A stretch of 64,000 nucleotides of DNA from Methylocystis sp. IM3 (GTDB lineage Bacteria > Pseudomonadota > Alphaproteobacteria > Rhizobiales > Beijerinckiaceae): NCBI RefSeq assembly GCF_038070105.1, contig NZ_JBBPBZ010000002.1, positions 3,268,501 to 3,332,500 of the forward strand, given 5' to 3'. Shown here in pieces: positions 7,886 to 16,334 of this stretch (its first letter is position 1; every line of letters begins with the position of its first letter). The position numbers and the translations under genes were made by a program. The notes under the pieces were generated by a model. That model searched no databases. It had not been told where the DNA came from and worked only from the letters and a program-made list of their open reading frames with translations.

Positions 7886-8698
7886 GTGTCGAGAGCCGAT
7901 CACTTTCTGGAAAAGAAACGACGCGGCGAGAAGATCGTCGTCGTCACCGCCTATGACGCGCCTACCGCCCGCATCGAGGCCGAGGCGGGCGTCGACGTCA
8001 TCCTCGTGGGCGACAGCGTCGGCGTCAATGTGCTGGGCTACGCCCACGAGCGCGAGGTGACGCTCTCCGACATGGCGCATCATGTCGCCGCCGTGCGGCG
8101 CGGCGCGCCGGACATCTACATCATGGGCGATCTCCCCTACGCGACCTATGACACGCCCGAGCAGGCGCTCGCCAGTTCTCGCCTCCTGCGCGACGCGGGC
8201 GCGGATTGCGTCAAGTTCGAAGGCGCGCAGCCCGAGATCGTCGCCGCCCTGACGGCCGCCGGCTTCGACGTCTGCGGCCATCTGGGGCTCGAGTCGCAGC
8301 ATCAGGAAATAAAGCGGCGCCAGGGCAAGACCGCCGCCGCCGCCGCCAAGCTCTTTGACGACGCGCTCGAGGGCGACGCGGCCGGGCAGAAATTCCTGGT
8401 GCTGGAGCTCGTGCCGCAGGAGCTCGCCGCGCGCATCACGCGAAGAGTGAAGGCGGCGACGATCGGCATCGGCGCGGGGCCCCAAACCGACGGGCAAGTG
8501 CTCGTCGTCAATGATCTCGCCGGCGTGACGGCGCGTGACTTCAAGCATAACCGGCGCTATGGAGACATCGGCGCGGCTTTGCGCGCCGCCGTCGGCGCCT
8601 ATGCCGCCGAGGTGCGCGCGGGCGTCTTTCCGGGGCCGGAGCAGAGCTTCCACATGGCCGAGGAAGAACGCGCCGCTTTCGAGAGGATGCGCCCGTGA
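7886..8698 (+). CDS. panB: 3-methyl-2-oxobutanoate hydroxymethyltransferase
   Basis: The 270-residue enzyme transfers a hydroxymethyl group from 5,10-methylene-THF to 2-oxoisovalerate, forming ketopantoate for pantothenate and CoA. Visible landmarks are the Mg-binding GDSVGVNVLG near residues 41-50 and the conserved block VTLSDMAHHVAAVRRG. Also present are DLPYATY, KFEGAQ, GHLGL and the C-terminal TIGIGAGPQTDGQVLV. The GTG start at 7886 was chosen because the family begins near SRADH. Upstream codons of the long frame do not resemble PanB. Its stop overlaps the hemH start (GTGA), so the two genes are translationally coupled. panC is not adjacent. Confidence 0.93.
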   Translation: MSRADHFLEKKRRGEKIVVVTAYDAPTARIEAEAGVDVILVGDSVGVNVLGYAHEREVTLSDMAHHVAAVRRGAPDIYIMGDLPYATYDTPEQALASSRLLRDAGADCVKFEGAQPEIVAALTAAGFDVCGHLGLESQHQEIKRRQGKTAAAAAKLFDDALEGDAAGQKFLVLELVPQELAARITRRVKAATIGIGAGPQTDGQVLVVNDLAGVTARDFKHNRRYGDIGAALRAAVGAYAAEVRAGVFPGPEQSFHMAEEERAAFERMRP

Positions 8699-9696
8699 CG
8701 TCGCTTGATTCGCCTGTCGGACTTCTGCTCGTCAATCTCGGCACGCCCGACGCGCCAGACGCGCCCGCGGTGCGCCGCTATCTGGCGCAATTCCTGTCCG
8801 ACCCCCGCGTCGTCGATCTGCCGCGCCTGCTCTGGCTTCCCGTTCTTTACGGCGTCGTGCTGAACACGCGGCCGAAGAAATCCGCCCATGCCTATCAATC
8901 GATCTGGAACCACGACATCGGCGAGGGGCCGCTGAAGACCATCACGCGGCGGCAGGCGGAAAAGCTCGCGGCGCGCGGGCTCGACGGCAAGGCGCCGGTC
9001 ATCGTCGATTACGCCCTGCGCTACGGCTCGCCCTCGCTTCCGTCGCGCATCGAGGCGCTGATGGCCAAAGGCTGCGAGCGGATCGTCCTTCTACCGCTTT
9101 ACCCGCAATATGCGGCCTCGACCAGCGCCTCCGTGGCCGACGACGCCTTCGCCGCGCTGATGCGGATGCGCAAGCAGCCGGCGCTGCGCATCGGCGCGCC
9201 CTATTACGACGATCCGGCCTATATAGAGGCGCTCGCCGCGAGCGTGAGGCGCGAACTCGCCGCGCTCGATTTCGAGCCCGAGGTCGTGCTCGCCTCCTTC
9301 CACGGCCTGCCGCAGGCGCAGGTCGATCGCGGCGATCCCTATCGGGGCCATTGCGAAGCGACCTGGCGCCTGCTGCGCAAGGCGCTCGGCATGTCCGAGG
9401 ACAGGCTGCGCCTCTCCTTCCAGTCGCGTTTCGGGCCGGCGAAATGGATCGGCCCCTATACGAGCGACGTGGTCGCCGAGCTTGCGCAAGGCGGGGTCAA
9501 ACGCCTCGCCATCGTCGCGCCGGGCTTTTCCGCCGACTGTCTCGAAACCATCGAGGAACTGGGCGTCGAAATCCGCGACCTCTTCCTCGAAAAGGGCGGA
9601 GAGAAATTCGCCCGGCTTCCCTGCCTCAACGACAGCGACGAGAGCATGGCGCTCATCGAGACGCTGGCGCGGCGGGAAATCGCCGGCTGGGTCTAG
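8695..9696 (+). CDS. hemH: Ferrochelatase
   Basis: The 333-residue enzyme inserts Fe2+ into protoporphyrin IX, the last step of protoheme synthesis, at the inner face of the cytoplasmic membrane. The N-terminal LLLVNLGTPDAP, the active-site histidine in SFHGLPQ (about residue 203), QSRFGPAKWIGPYT and the conserved glutamate in PGFSADCLETIEEL are all present. Length is normal for proteobacterial HemH. It starts with GTG overlapping the panB stop by 4 bases. A methionine-free spacer of 43 bases separates it from the next small exported protein. Confidence 0.97.
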   Translation: MTSLDSPVGLLLVNLGTPDAPDAPAVRRYLAQFLSDPRVVDLPRLLWLPVLYGVVLNTRPKKSAHAYQSIWNHDIGEGPLKTITRRQAEKLAARGLDGKAPVIVDYALRYGSPSLPSRIEALMAKGCERIVLLPLYPQYAASTSASVADDAFAALMRMRKQPALRIGAPYYDDPAYIEALAASVRRELAALDFEPEVVLASFHGLPQAQVDRGDPYRGHCEATWRLLRKALGMSEDRLRLSFQSRFGPAKWIGPYTSDVVAELAQGGVKRLAIVAPGFSADCLETIEELGVEIRDLFLEKGGEKFARLPCLNDSDESMALIETLARREIAGWV

Positions 9697-9739
9697 GGTT
9701 CTCCCCGCTCCCGCCAAAATCTTGCTGCTCAATGGACCA

Positions 9740-10054
9740 ATGACCGGATTTCGTTACACGCTCGTCGCCGCCCTTTTGACCCTCGCCGGCGCGGCGCAGG
9801 CGCAGGAGGCGGCGCCCGCGACGGGCGGCCAGCTGATCGGAGGGATTGTCGAGGCGCTCGGCATCCGCAAGCCGCCGCCGGCGGCGCCGGATTTCGTGCG
9901 TGAGTCGCGCCCCGAACAGATGGACTATCTGCCGATGACGCCGAGGCCCGAAAAACGCAAGACCGCCGCCGAGTTGCAGGCCGCGGGCGCCGAGCTCGAG
10001 CGCGCGGCGGCCGAAAATCGTCGCCGGGGCGCTCGTGTGAAGGTTCCAGACTGA
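9740..10054 (+). CDS. Hypothetical exported protein
   Basis: The 104-residue product has a clear Sec signal peptide with cleavage predicted after AQA (residues 20-22). The mature part is Ala/Pro-rich with a charged helix near the C-terminus (ELQAAGAELERAAAEN). There is no recognisable domain. It follows hemH by 43 bases on the same strand and converges on the next membrane gene with a 9-base gap. Function unknown. Confidence 0.65.
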   Translation: MTGFRYTLVAALLTLAGAAQAQEAAPATGGQLIGGIVEALGIRKPPPAAPDFVRESRPEQMDYLPMTPRPEKRKTAAELQAAGAELERAAAENRRRGARVKVPD

Positions 10055-10063
10055 CTTCGCCCG

Positions 10064-10366
10064 TTACGCGCCGAAATAGAAGCGCGCGAGATAGGCCGCG
10101 ATCATCAGAAGGGCGAAGATCAGCGAATAGGCGATCCAGACCTTGAAGGCGCGCCGCTCCTCCGTCAGATCAGACCGCTTCTTGGTCGCGCGCACATAGA
10201 CGCCGGCGAGGAAGATGGCGACGAAGCAAATATAGAGGGAAATGAGCGCGGTGAGCTGCGCACTATAGGCTTCGGCCGCCTCTCGCGTCGGCGCGCCGTT
10301 GAAGACGGCGGAAATCAGATCGCCGAGCGACGCCCGCGCGGCGACCGGCGCGCCGTCGTCAGTCAT
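10064..10366 (-). CDS. Hypothetical two-span membrane protein
   Basis: The 100-residue product has hydrophobic segments around residues 40-60 (LISLYICFVAIFLAGVYV) and 76-96 (VWIAYSLIFALLMIAAYLARF), joined by a basic loop (RATKKRSDLTEERR). The start ATG 10366 was preferred because the longer frame has antisense-like codon use. It lies 31 bases downstream of another small membrane protein on the same strand, so they may form a pair. No family recognised. Confidence 0.6.
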   Translation of the reverse strand: MTDDGAPVAARASLGDLISAVFNGAPTREAAEAYSAQLTALISLYICFVAIFLAGVYVRATKKRSDLTEERRAFKVWIAYSLIFALLMIAAYLARFYFGA

Positions 10367-10397
10367 GAGCCCCCTCCCCCGACAATCCCTCTCTCCG

Positions 10398-10676
10398 TCA
10401 ATCAATGAACGGTCCGACAGCGCCTGAAAAGCTGAAGCCCGCCTCCGCGACATACCAGGCGCCGATGACGGCGAGGCCGAGATAGGCGAAGCGCCCCGCG
10501 TAAGGGATGATGCTGACGACGAAGACGCCGAGCAGAGCGAGCGGCCAGGAGATCGCAAACCAGCGCATCACGGTCACGACGCTCAGCGGAACGGCGAGGA
10601 GCGAGAACAGCAACAAGGCCCAGCCGAGCGTCAGGCCAATCGGTTTGAGAAGCGGCGGCGGCAATTTTTCGAGCAT
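10398..10676 (-). CDS. Hypothetical multi-span small membrane protein
   Basis: The 92-residue protein is mostly hydrophobic, with three likely membrane segments (LGWALLLFSLLAVPLSVV, SWPLALLGVFVVSIIPY, YLGLAVIGAWYVAEAGF). I do not recognise the family. ATG 10676 follows a purine-rich stretch (complement of 10680-10690, rich in GGAAAG) that can serve as ribosome binding site. It is upstream of and co-directional with the 100-residue membrane protein. Confidence 0.6.
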   Translation of the reverse strand: MLEKLPPPLLKPIGLTLGWALLLFSLLAVPLSVVTVMRWFAISWPLALLGVFVVSIIPYAGRFAYLGLAVIGAWYVAEAGFSFSGAVGPFID

Positions 10677-10934
10677 GGCCTTTCCCTCTTTCTTCTCGGG
10701 CGAGCATAGGCGAGCCGAAAGAGGCGCGGAAGCCACGCGCGCCGCCGGTCGGCGGCGAAAACTCGCCAGCGGCGCTGGCCTTTGCAATCTGCGCCTTGCC
10801 TACAATTTTAATGTCCTTTTTTGAGGGATCGGCACGCCTGCGGTGCAAAAAGGGCGTGCGGGCGGCTGCGGACGACAGCGAAGCATTCGCGGTCTTTCGT
10901 CGTGCCCGCGTTCGAGGATGCGGACAAGACATTC

Positions 10935-11540
10935 ATGGCGTCGACAATGCACATTTCTCTTTCTCCCGCCGCCGGTCACATGGAAACTGGCGACCCGGCG
11001 CGCGTGCCGCTCTCCCTGACCGGCAGATACCTGCTGGTCGGATCGGTTCACGAATATGACTGCCGCACGCATGAAATCTCGGCCGATGCGGTTTCGCTCT
11101 TCGCGCCGGTCGTCTCGACCCCCGGCGAAAAGGTCGTGCTCTATCTGGACGAGCTCGGCCGGTTGACGGGCTCGATCTCACGGGTCACGCAGATCGGCTT
11201 CGATATGCGCCTCGAACTGACGGCGCGGCGCCGCGAGAAGCTCGAAAGCCAACTCGCCTGGCGCGCAGGCTCCGAGACGCCCGCCGCCCGCCAGCGCGAG
11301 CATCTCACGCCCGAGAACGGCGTCGCCATCTTGCGGCGGGGGAACGGTCGCGAGCATTTCGTGCGCATTCGCAGCCTTTCCGTGTCAGACGTGGCGCTCG
11401 AGACCGATCAGCGCGTTCTTCTCGGCGAAGAGGTCCTCGTCGGCGCCACGCCCGCGAAAGTCGTGCGCGTTCAGGACGGCCAGGTGGCGTGCGAATTTCT
11501 GCGGCCCTTCGAACAGATCGACCAGTCGACGCGGCTGTAG
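10935..11540 (+). CDS. PilZ domain-containing protein with degenerate c-di-GMP motif
   Basis: The 201-residue protein matches the PilZ proteins common in Hyphomicrobiales. The first domain (about residues 20-100) has the ARVPLSLTGRYLL start, a conserved cysteine in YDCRTHEIS, and GRLTGSISR. The second half (residues 115-195) looks like a second, weaker PilZ-type barrel. PilZ domains bind c-di-GMP through RxxxR and (D/N)xSxxG. Here the second motif reads ISADAV instead of the usual SPGG, so binding may be lost. ATG 10935 is one of two close possible starts (the other is 10947). The gene stands alone. Confidence 0.75.
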   Translation: MASTMHISLSPAAGHMETGDPARVPLSLTGRYLLVGSVHEYDCRTHEISADAVSLFAPVVSTPGEKVVLYLDELGRLTGSISRVTQIGFDMRLELTARRREKLESQLAWRAGSETPAARQREHLTPENGVAILRRGNGREHFVRIRSLSVSDVALETDQRVLLGEEVLVGATPAKVVRVQDGQVACEFLRPFEQIDQSTRL

Positions 11541-11581
11541 ATATTCTCCCGCCGAAGCGGCGCCCTTCGGCGGAAAGCGCC

Positions 11582-11977
11582 TCAAGCGGCGGGGCGCGGC
11601 GTCATCCAGGCGACGACCGCGCCGCCCGGCTCGGCGAGCACGGCCATGCGGCCGACGCCCGGAATGTCGAAAGCGTCCTTGCAGATCTTCGCGCCCGCCG
11701 CCGCGGCTTTGGCGAGGCGGGCGTCGATGTCGTCGACCGCGATATAGGTGAGCCAATGTTCGGGAACGCCGTCGAAGGCCGCGCCCTTCATTTCGAACAT
11801 GCCGCCGACGCGGGCCTCCCCACAGCAGATGATCCAATAGGTCATGTCCGGCATGGTCATGGGCTCGAAACGCCAGCCGAGGGTCTCGGCGTAGAATGTC
11901 TGCGCGCGCGCGACATCGTGGACGGCGAGTTCGCTCCAGCACACGACGCCATGCGGCGCCTGCGGATCAGCGGCCAT
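11582..11977 (-). CDS. VOC (glyoxalase/bleomycin-resistance) family protein
   Basis: The 131-residue protein has the two beta-alpha-beta-beta-beta repeats of the vicinal-oxygen-chelate fold. The first starts CWSELAVHDVARAQTFYAETLGW and the second WLTYIAVDDIDARLAKAAAAGAKI, ending with AVLAEPGGAVVAWM. It resembles the CFP32/27 kDa antigen subfamily that lacks glyoxalase I metal ligands. It is the last gene of the leftward thiamine operon, and its start overlaps the SDR 3' end by 11 bases. Whether it has any role in thiamine metabolism is unknown. Confidence 0.85.
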   Translation of the reverse strand: MAADPQAPHGVVCWSELAVHDVARAQTFYAETLGWRFEPMTMPDMTYWIICCGEARVGGMFEMKGAAFDGVPEHWLTYIAVDDIDARLAKAAAAGAKICKDAFDIPGVGRMAVLAEPGGAVVAWMTPRPAA

Positions 11978-12878
11978 TCTTCTCTCCCGTGGTAGAGGCG
12001 TCGAGCGCCTTGCGTATGTCGTGGAAGCCAAGCCGCCAGGCCGTCAGCCAATCGACGAGCCGCGCCGGCAAAAGGCCGATGAGTTCGCCGAGGGGCGAGC
12101 CCGTGCGCACGGGAATGCGCGCGGGCGGCCGCGACGCGGTGAGCGCCCGCAGCACGGCCTCGGCGACCTTTTCGGGGCCGGGCGCGGCGCGGCCGCCCTC
12201 GACCGCCCATTTCTGCACGCGGCGCGCGGCCGGGCCATAGACCGTGTCGTCGAAGGCGCTGAAATCGGCGCGCTTCGCCTTGTCCCAGATCGGCGTTGAG
12301 ATCATGCCGGGCTGAATCAGGATGAGATCGATTCCATAAACCGTCAGTTCGCGCCGCAGCGCGTCCGACATGCCTTCGAGCCCGAATTTGGACGCGTTGT
12401 ACGCGCCCAGAAACGGCGCCGCCCGGCGCCCCGCCACCGAACTCATATTGATGATGCGGCCGGGCGGTCCGCCCTGCGGGCGGCGCGCGCCGAGTAGCGG
12501 CGCGAAAGCCTGGATGACGCGCAATTGCCCCGTGAGATTGGTCTCGACCTGACGCTCGAAATCCGCGATCGGCAGATGCAGCAGCGGCCCCGGCACGGCG
12601 ACGCCGGCATTGTTGACGAGGCCAAAGAGCGTCGCGCCGGAGAGCCATTGCCCGACCTCGCGCGCGGCGCGGGCGATGGCCTCGCCGTCGGTCACGTCGA
12701 AGAGCAGGGCCGCGAAATTTTGTGGCCCGAAACGGGCCGTGAGCCGCTCGGCGTCCGCGTCTTTGCGCACCGAGCCGAAGACGAAAAAGCCCTTCTCGAC
12801 CAGCAGCGCAACGCAGGCCTCGCCGATCCCCGTCGAGGCGCCGGTGACGACGACCGCGCGCTTTTGCTCACCCCCCAT
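11967..12878 (-). CDS. SDR family oxidoreductase
   Basis: The 303-residue protein is a classical short-chain dehydrogenase. The cofactor motif TGASTGIGE is at residues 12-20, NNAG lies near residue 92, the catalytic Ser is in NMSSVAG and the pair Tyr/Lys in YNASK. The C-terminal ~60 residues contain a hydrophobic stretch (LGELIGLLPARLVDWLTAWRLGF) that may touch the membrane. The substrate is unknown. ATG 12878 overlaps the end of the upstream thiE-amidase gene by 11 bases, so it is read as part of the thiamine operon. Confidence 0.9.
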   Translation of the reverse strand: MGGEQKRAVVVTGASTGIGEACVALLVEKGFFVFGSVRKDADAERLTARFGPQNFAALLFDVTDGEAIARAAREVGQWLSGATLFGLVNNAGVAVPGPLLHLPIADFERQVETNLTGQLRVIQAFAPLLGARRPQGGPPGRIINMSSVAGRRAAPFLGAYNASKFGLEGMSDALRRELTVYGIDLILIQPGMISTPIWDKAKRADFSAFDDTVYGPAARRVQKWAVEGGRAAPGPEKVAEAVLRALTASRPPARIPVRTGSPLGELIGLLPARLVDWLTAWRLGFHDIRKALDASTTGEKNGR

Positions 12879-14286
12879 GCCCGGCTCCCGACAGATCGAG
12901 AAGACGGGCCAGCGCGTCGAGGGTGGAGGCGTCGGCGCGGCCGTCGACGCGCGCGCGGCGGAAGTGACGCTGAAAGGCCGAAACGGCGGCTGCGGTCTCC
13001 TCGTCATAGACGCCGGTTTCCGCCGTCTTGTAGCCGAAGGCGGCGAGCCGCCGCTGCACCTGCGAGACGGCGGGGCCGGCCATGTCGAGTTCGAGCGCCC
13101 CATCCGCGTCCGCGTCCGGCGCGGGCGCCGCGACGTCGAGACCCACGCCCGCCGCGGCGAGCGCGTCCCAGGGAAAGAATTCGCCGGGGTCGATCTTGCG
13201 GCGCGGCGCAATGTCGGAATGGGCGAGAACGCGCTGTGGGGGGATGCCGCGGCGCGCGCAAATGTCCCGGCACAGCGCGACGAGCGCCTCGATCTGCGCG
13301 GCCGGATAGGGGTGCGGGTCGATATGGCCGGGATGGACGATTTCGACGCCGATCGAGGCGGAATTCATGTCGGTTTCGCCCGCCCAGAAGCTCACGCCCG
13401 CGTGCCAGGCCCGGCGCGCCTCGGGCACGAGCTGCAGGACGCGCCCATCCTCCTCGACGACGTAATGCGCGGAGACTTCCTGGATGGGGGAGCACAGAAG
13501 CTCGAGCGCGCCCTCCGCGCTCGGCATGCCGGTGTAATGCAGGACGAGCGCCGAAACGGGGCGCAGCCGCGGGCCATGGTTGGGAGAGGGCAGAACGCTC
13601 GCGCCCGCGTGATCGGGCGGGAAGGGATCAACCAGTTCGCCCGCCTCGCGCCAGGGCGCGGTGGCCGCGATCCATTCCACCGTGCGCGATTCGGGATCGG
13701 GGGCGCGCAGAATATCCGTCACCACGCAGGCGCTGTCGGCGCCCGAGGCGAGAGCGAGGCAGGCGCGGCACGGCGTCAGCCCGCCGATGGCGACGAGCGG
13801 AACCTCGCCCGCGCGCTTCTTCCAGTCGGCGAGCCGGTCGAGCCCCTGCGGCGCGAAGGCCATCTGTTTGAGCAGCGTCGGCCAGACCGGCCCGAGCGCG
13901 ACATAATCCGGCGCGAGCGCGAGGGCGCGCTCGAGCTCGGCGTCGTCATGCGTCGAGACGCCGAACCGCAGGCCGTGGCGGCGCAGCGCGGCAATATCGG
14001 CCGTGTCGAGGTCGCTCTGCCCGAGATGGACGAAATCGCAGCCGAGTTCGATCGCGAGCCGCCAGTAATCATTGACGACGAGCTGCGCCCCCGCCGCCCG
14101 GCACAGATCGCGGGCGCGCGCGATCTCGGCGCGAAGCTCGTCCTCGGGACGATCCTTCACGCGCAGCTGCACGAGCTTGACGCCCAGCGGCAACAGACGC
14201 GTCAGCCAGTCGGAATGATCGACGATGAGATAGAAGGGATCGAGGCTCCAGGCGGTCAAAGGCGGCTCCTTGTCGGGGCAAGCCAT
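12868..14286 (-). CDS. thiE: Thiamine-phosphate synthase fused to N-acetylmuramoyl-L-alanine amidase
   Basis: One uninterrupted 472-codon frame encodes two unrelated enzymes. Residues 1-~213 are ThiE, which joins HET-P and HMP-PP to form thiamine phosphate: LVQLRVKD at 39-46, VNDYWRL at 71-77, FVHLGQSDLD at 85-94, GPVWPT and AIGGLT at 166-171. Residues ~222-385 are an Amidase_2 domain that starts in the usual way (VLPSPNHGPR). It has all zinc ligands at AmpD-like spacing: His250, His356 and Asp366. Residues ~400-463 form a PG_binding_1 domain. No ATG, GTG or TTG lies in frame near the junction (bases ~13620-13655), so a separate amidase start is not evident. There is no signal peptide, which implies a cytosolic amidase. 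The gene sits after thiG with a 25-base gap. A lost stop codon, a true fusion or a sequencing error remain possible. Confidence 0.88.
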   Translation of the reverse strand: MACPDKEPPLTAWSLDPFYLIVDHSDWLTRLLPLGVKLVQLRVKDRPEDELRAEIARARDLCRAAGAQLVVNDYWRLAIELGCDFVHLGQSDLDTADIAALRRHGLRFGVSTHDDAELERALALAPDYVALGPVWPTLLKQMAFAPQGLDRLADWKKRAGEVPLVAIGGLTPCRACLALASGADSACVVTDILRAPDPESRTVEWIAATAPWREAGELVDPFPPDHAGASVLPSPNHGPRLRPVSALVLHYTGMPSAEGALELLCSPIQEVSAHYVVEEDGRVLQLVPEARRAWHAGVSFWAGETDMNSASIGVEIVHPGHIDPHPYPAAQIEALVALCRDICARRGIPPQRVLAHSDIAPRRKIDPGEFFPWDALAAAGVGLDVAAPAPDADADGALELDMAGPAVSQVQRRLAAFGYKTAETGVYDEETAAAVSAFQRHFRRARVDGRADASTLDALARLLDLSGAGHGG

Positions 14287-14311
14287 AGACGAGCCCGCCG
14301 GCCCGGTCCAT

Positions 14312-15106
14312 TCACGCCACGTCGCCGAAAGGCCGGCCGAGCACGGGCGTCGAGGGCTCCGCCATGTCGCGGGGCGTCATGGGCCTGGCGAGGAAAGCGA
14401 GGCGCCCCGCCTGCGTCGCCAGGCCGAAGGCCCGCGCCATGCCGACGGGATCGCCCGCGCGCGACACCGCCGTGTTGAGCAACACCGCGTCATAGCCCAT
14501 TTCCATGACCGTGGCGGCGTGGGAGGGCGCGCCGAGCCCGGCGTCGACGATGAGCGGAACGCCGGGAAAATGCGCCCGCAGCGCCCGCAGCGCGAAGGCG
14601 TTGTTGACGCCGCGCCCCGAGCCGATGGGCGCGGCCCAGGGCATGAGCAGATCGCAGCCCGCCTGCAACAGCTTCTCGGCGACAACGAGATCGTCGGTCG
14701 TATAGGGAAAGACCCTGAACCCATCCGCGACGAGCGCCCGCGCCGCCTCTACGAGGCCGAAGACGTCCGGCTGGAGCGTATCCTCCTCGCCGATGACTTC
14801 GAGCTTGATCCAGTCCGTCTCGAACACCTCGCGCGCCATCTGCGCCGTGGCGATCGCCTCCCGCGCCGTGCGGCAGCCCGCCGTATTGGGCAGAACCCGC
14901 ACGCCGACCTCGCGAATGAGGCTCCAGAAGCTCTCGCCGGCGCGCGAGCCGCCCGCCTCGCGGCGCAGCGAGACGGTGACGATCTCGCAGGCCGAGGCGC
15001 GCACCGCCTCGGCGAGGATCGCGGGCGAAGGATAGCGCGCCGTGCCGAGCAGGAGCCGCGACCGCAGCGCCACGCCATAGAGGATCAGGGGGTCGGCCGA
15101 CTCCAT
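14312..15106 (-). CDS. thiG: Thiazole synthase
   Basis: The 264-residue TIM-barrel enzyme forms the thiazole phosphate from deoxyxylulose-5-phosphate, the dehydroglycine made by ThiO and the thiocarboxylate of ThiS. Motifs visible are [12 protein letters not shown] near the N-terminus, [33 protein letters not shown] with the Schiff-base lysine, and the phosphate site [30 protein letters not shown] 15106 is preferred to an upstream TTG. The gap to thiS is 11 bases. Confidence 0.96.
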   Translation of the reverse strand: MESADPLILYGVALRSRLLLGTARYPSPAILAEAVRASACEIVTVSLRREAGGSRAGESFWSLIREVGVRVLPNTAGCRTAREAIATAQMAREVFETDWIKLEVIGEEDTLQPDVFGLVEAARALVADGFRVFPYTTDDLVVAEKLLQAGCDLLMPWAAPIGSGRGVNNAFALRALRAHFPGVPLIVDAGLGAPSHAATVMEMGYDAVLLNTAVSRAGDPVGMARAFGLATQAGRLAFLARPMTPRDMAEPSTPVLGRPFGDVA

Positions 15107-15117
15107 GGGCAAAGCTC

Positions 15118-15318
15118 TCAGCCGCCCTGCCGGGGCGTGACGATCTCGACGGCGTCGCCTTCCTGCAAGGGCGTGCTGTCCCGGTCCTTGTCGCGCACGA
15201 ACTCCTGATTCAGGGCCGTGCCGACCTTCTGGTCGTCATAGCCCAATTCGCGCAGCAGCGCCTGGAGCGTGGTGGCCGTGACCTCACGCGGGCGCCCGTT
15301 CACCTGAATCCGCATCAT
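15118..15318 (-). CDS. thiS: Sulfur carrier protein ThiS
   Basis: The 66-residue ubiquitin-like protein ends in the required Gly-Gly (TPRQGG), which is activated to a thiocarboxylate and donates sulfur to thiazole. The fold is recognisable from [10 protein letters not shown], the helix [10 protein letters not shown] and the segment [10 protein letters not shown]. Two adjacent ATG codons (15318 and 15315) are possible starts. It overlaps the 3' end of thiO by 35 bases, so translation is probably coupled. Confidence 0.95.
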   Translation of the reverse strand: MMRIQVNGRPREVTATTLQALLRELGYDDQKVGTALNQEFVRDKDRDSTPLQEGDAVEIVTPRQGG

Positions 15319-16297
15319 CCATGACCTCCGGAAAATAGGCTCCGCCGAGCACGACCTCGGCGGCGCGGCGCGCCAGCGCCGGCGCGAGCAGGAAACCATG
15401 CCGGTAGAGCCCATTCATATAGATCGTCCGGCCGCGCCGGATAAGCCTCGGCAGATTGTCGGGGAAGGCCGGACGCACGTCCGAGCCCGTCTCGACGATC
15501 TCCGCCTCGGCGAAGGCCGGATGGATGGCGAAGGCCGAATTGACGAGCTCGACCACCGAGCGCGCCGTCACCCGCGCGCGCTCCTCATTCTCGATCATGG
15601 TCGCGCCGATCATGTAGAGACCCTCGCCCCTCGGCACGACATAGACTGGGCGGCGCGGATGCAGCATGCGCACGGGGCGGGACAGCGCAATCTCCTCGCT
15701 GCGCAGGATCAGCATCTCGCCCTTGACGCCCCTGAGCCGCGCGAGGTCGTCGCGCGCGGCGAAGCCCCGGCAATCGACGGTCCAGTCGGCGCGGCTCGTC
15801 AGGTTTTCGGCCTCGACGCCGAAGCGCATGCCGACGTTTGGCGCTGCGGCGAGCGCCGCGGCCAGCGCCACGATGGCCGCCCGCGGATCGAGATGCGCCT
15901 CTTGGGGAAAGTAGAGGGCCTGATCGAATCGGCCCGAAAGATCGGGCTCGAGGCCCGCGACGGCGTCGGCGTCGAGCCGTTCGAAGTGCGCTGTGCGGCG
16001 GGCGAAATCGGCAAGCTCCGCGCGCTCGCGCGGCGCGGCGACGACGAGACTGCCGGCGACCGTCGCGACCGGGACCTCGCGCGCCCAGAAGTCGAGCGCC
16101 TCCTCGCCCAGCCGCGCGACGACGGGCTCGGCGCTCTCCAATTCGCACCAGGGCGCGATCATGCCGCCGGCAAAGCGCGAGCAGCCCTGCCCCGGCGCCT
16201 GCTGGCGCTCGACGAGTTCGACCGCGACGCCGCGGCGCGCGAGCGCGAAGGCCGCGCAGAGCCCCGCGACCCCGGCCCCGATCACCCGCGCGCGCAT
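15284..16297 (-). CDS. thiO: Glycine oxidase ThiO (FAD-dependent)
   Basis: The 337-residue flavoprotein oxidises glycine to dehydroglycine for thiazole synthesis, the aerobic route used instead of ThiH. The N-terminal dinucleotide motif GAGVAGL (residues 7-13) is followed by the acidic ELVER. The conserved CSRFAGGMIAPWCE and the C-terminal MNGLYRHGFLLAPALAR are diagnostic for the ThiO/DAAO family. It is the first gene of the thiamine operon. A TPP riboswitch lies 38 bases upstream of its ATG. thiC and thiD are not in this window. Confidence 0.95.
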   Translation of the reverse strand: MRARVIGAGVAGLCAAFALARRGVAVELVERQQAPGQGCSRFAGGMIAPWCELESAEPVVARLGEEALDFWAREVPVATVAGSLVVAAPRERAELADFARRTAHFERLDADAVAGLEPDLSGRFDQALYFPQEAHLDPRAAIVALAAALAAAPNVGMRFGVEAENLTSRADWTVDCRGFAARDDLARLRGVKGEMLILRSEEIALSRPVRMLHPRRPVYVVPRGEGLYMIGATMIENEERARVTARSVVELVNSAFAIHPAFAEAEIVETGSDVRPAFPDNLPRLIRRGRTIYMNGLYRHGFLLAPALARRAAEVVLGGAYFPEVMDDADSGERAPA

Positions 16298-16334
16298 GGC
16301 CCGCGTCCCGATTGTGAAAAGCTGATCACCATCC

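Noticed and set aside
13600..13680. Separate start codon for the amidase within the thiE-amidase frame
   Set aside because: No in-frame ATG, GTG or TTG and no ribosome binding site near the junction; CTG is the only weak option.
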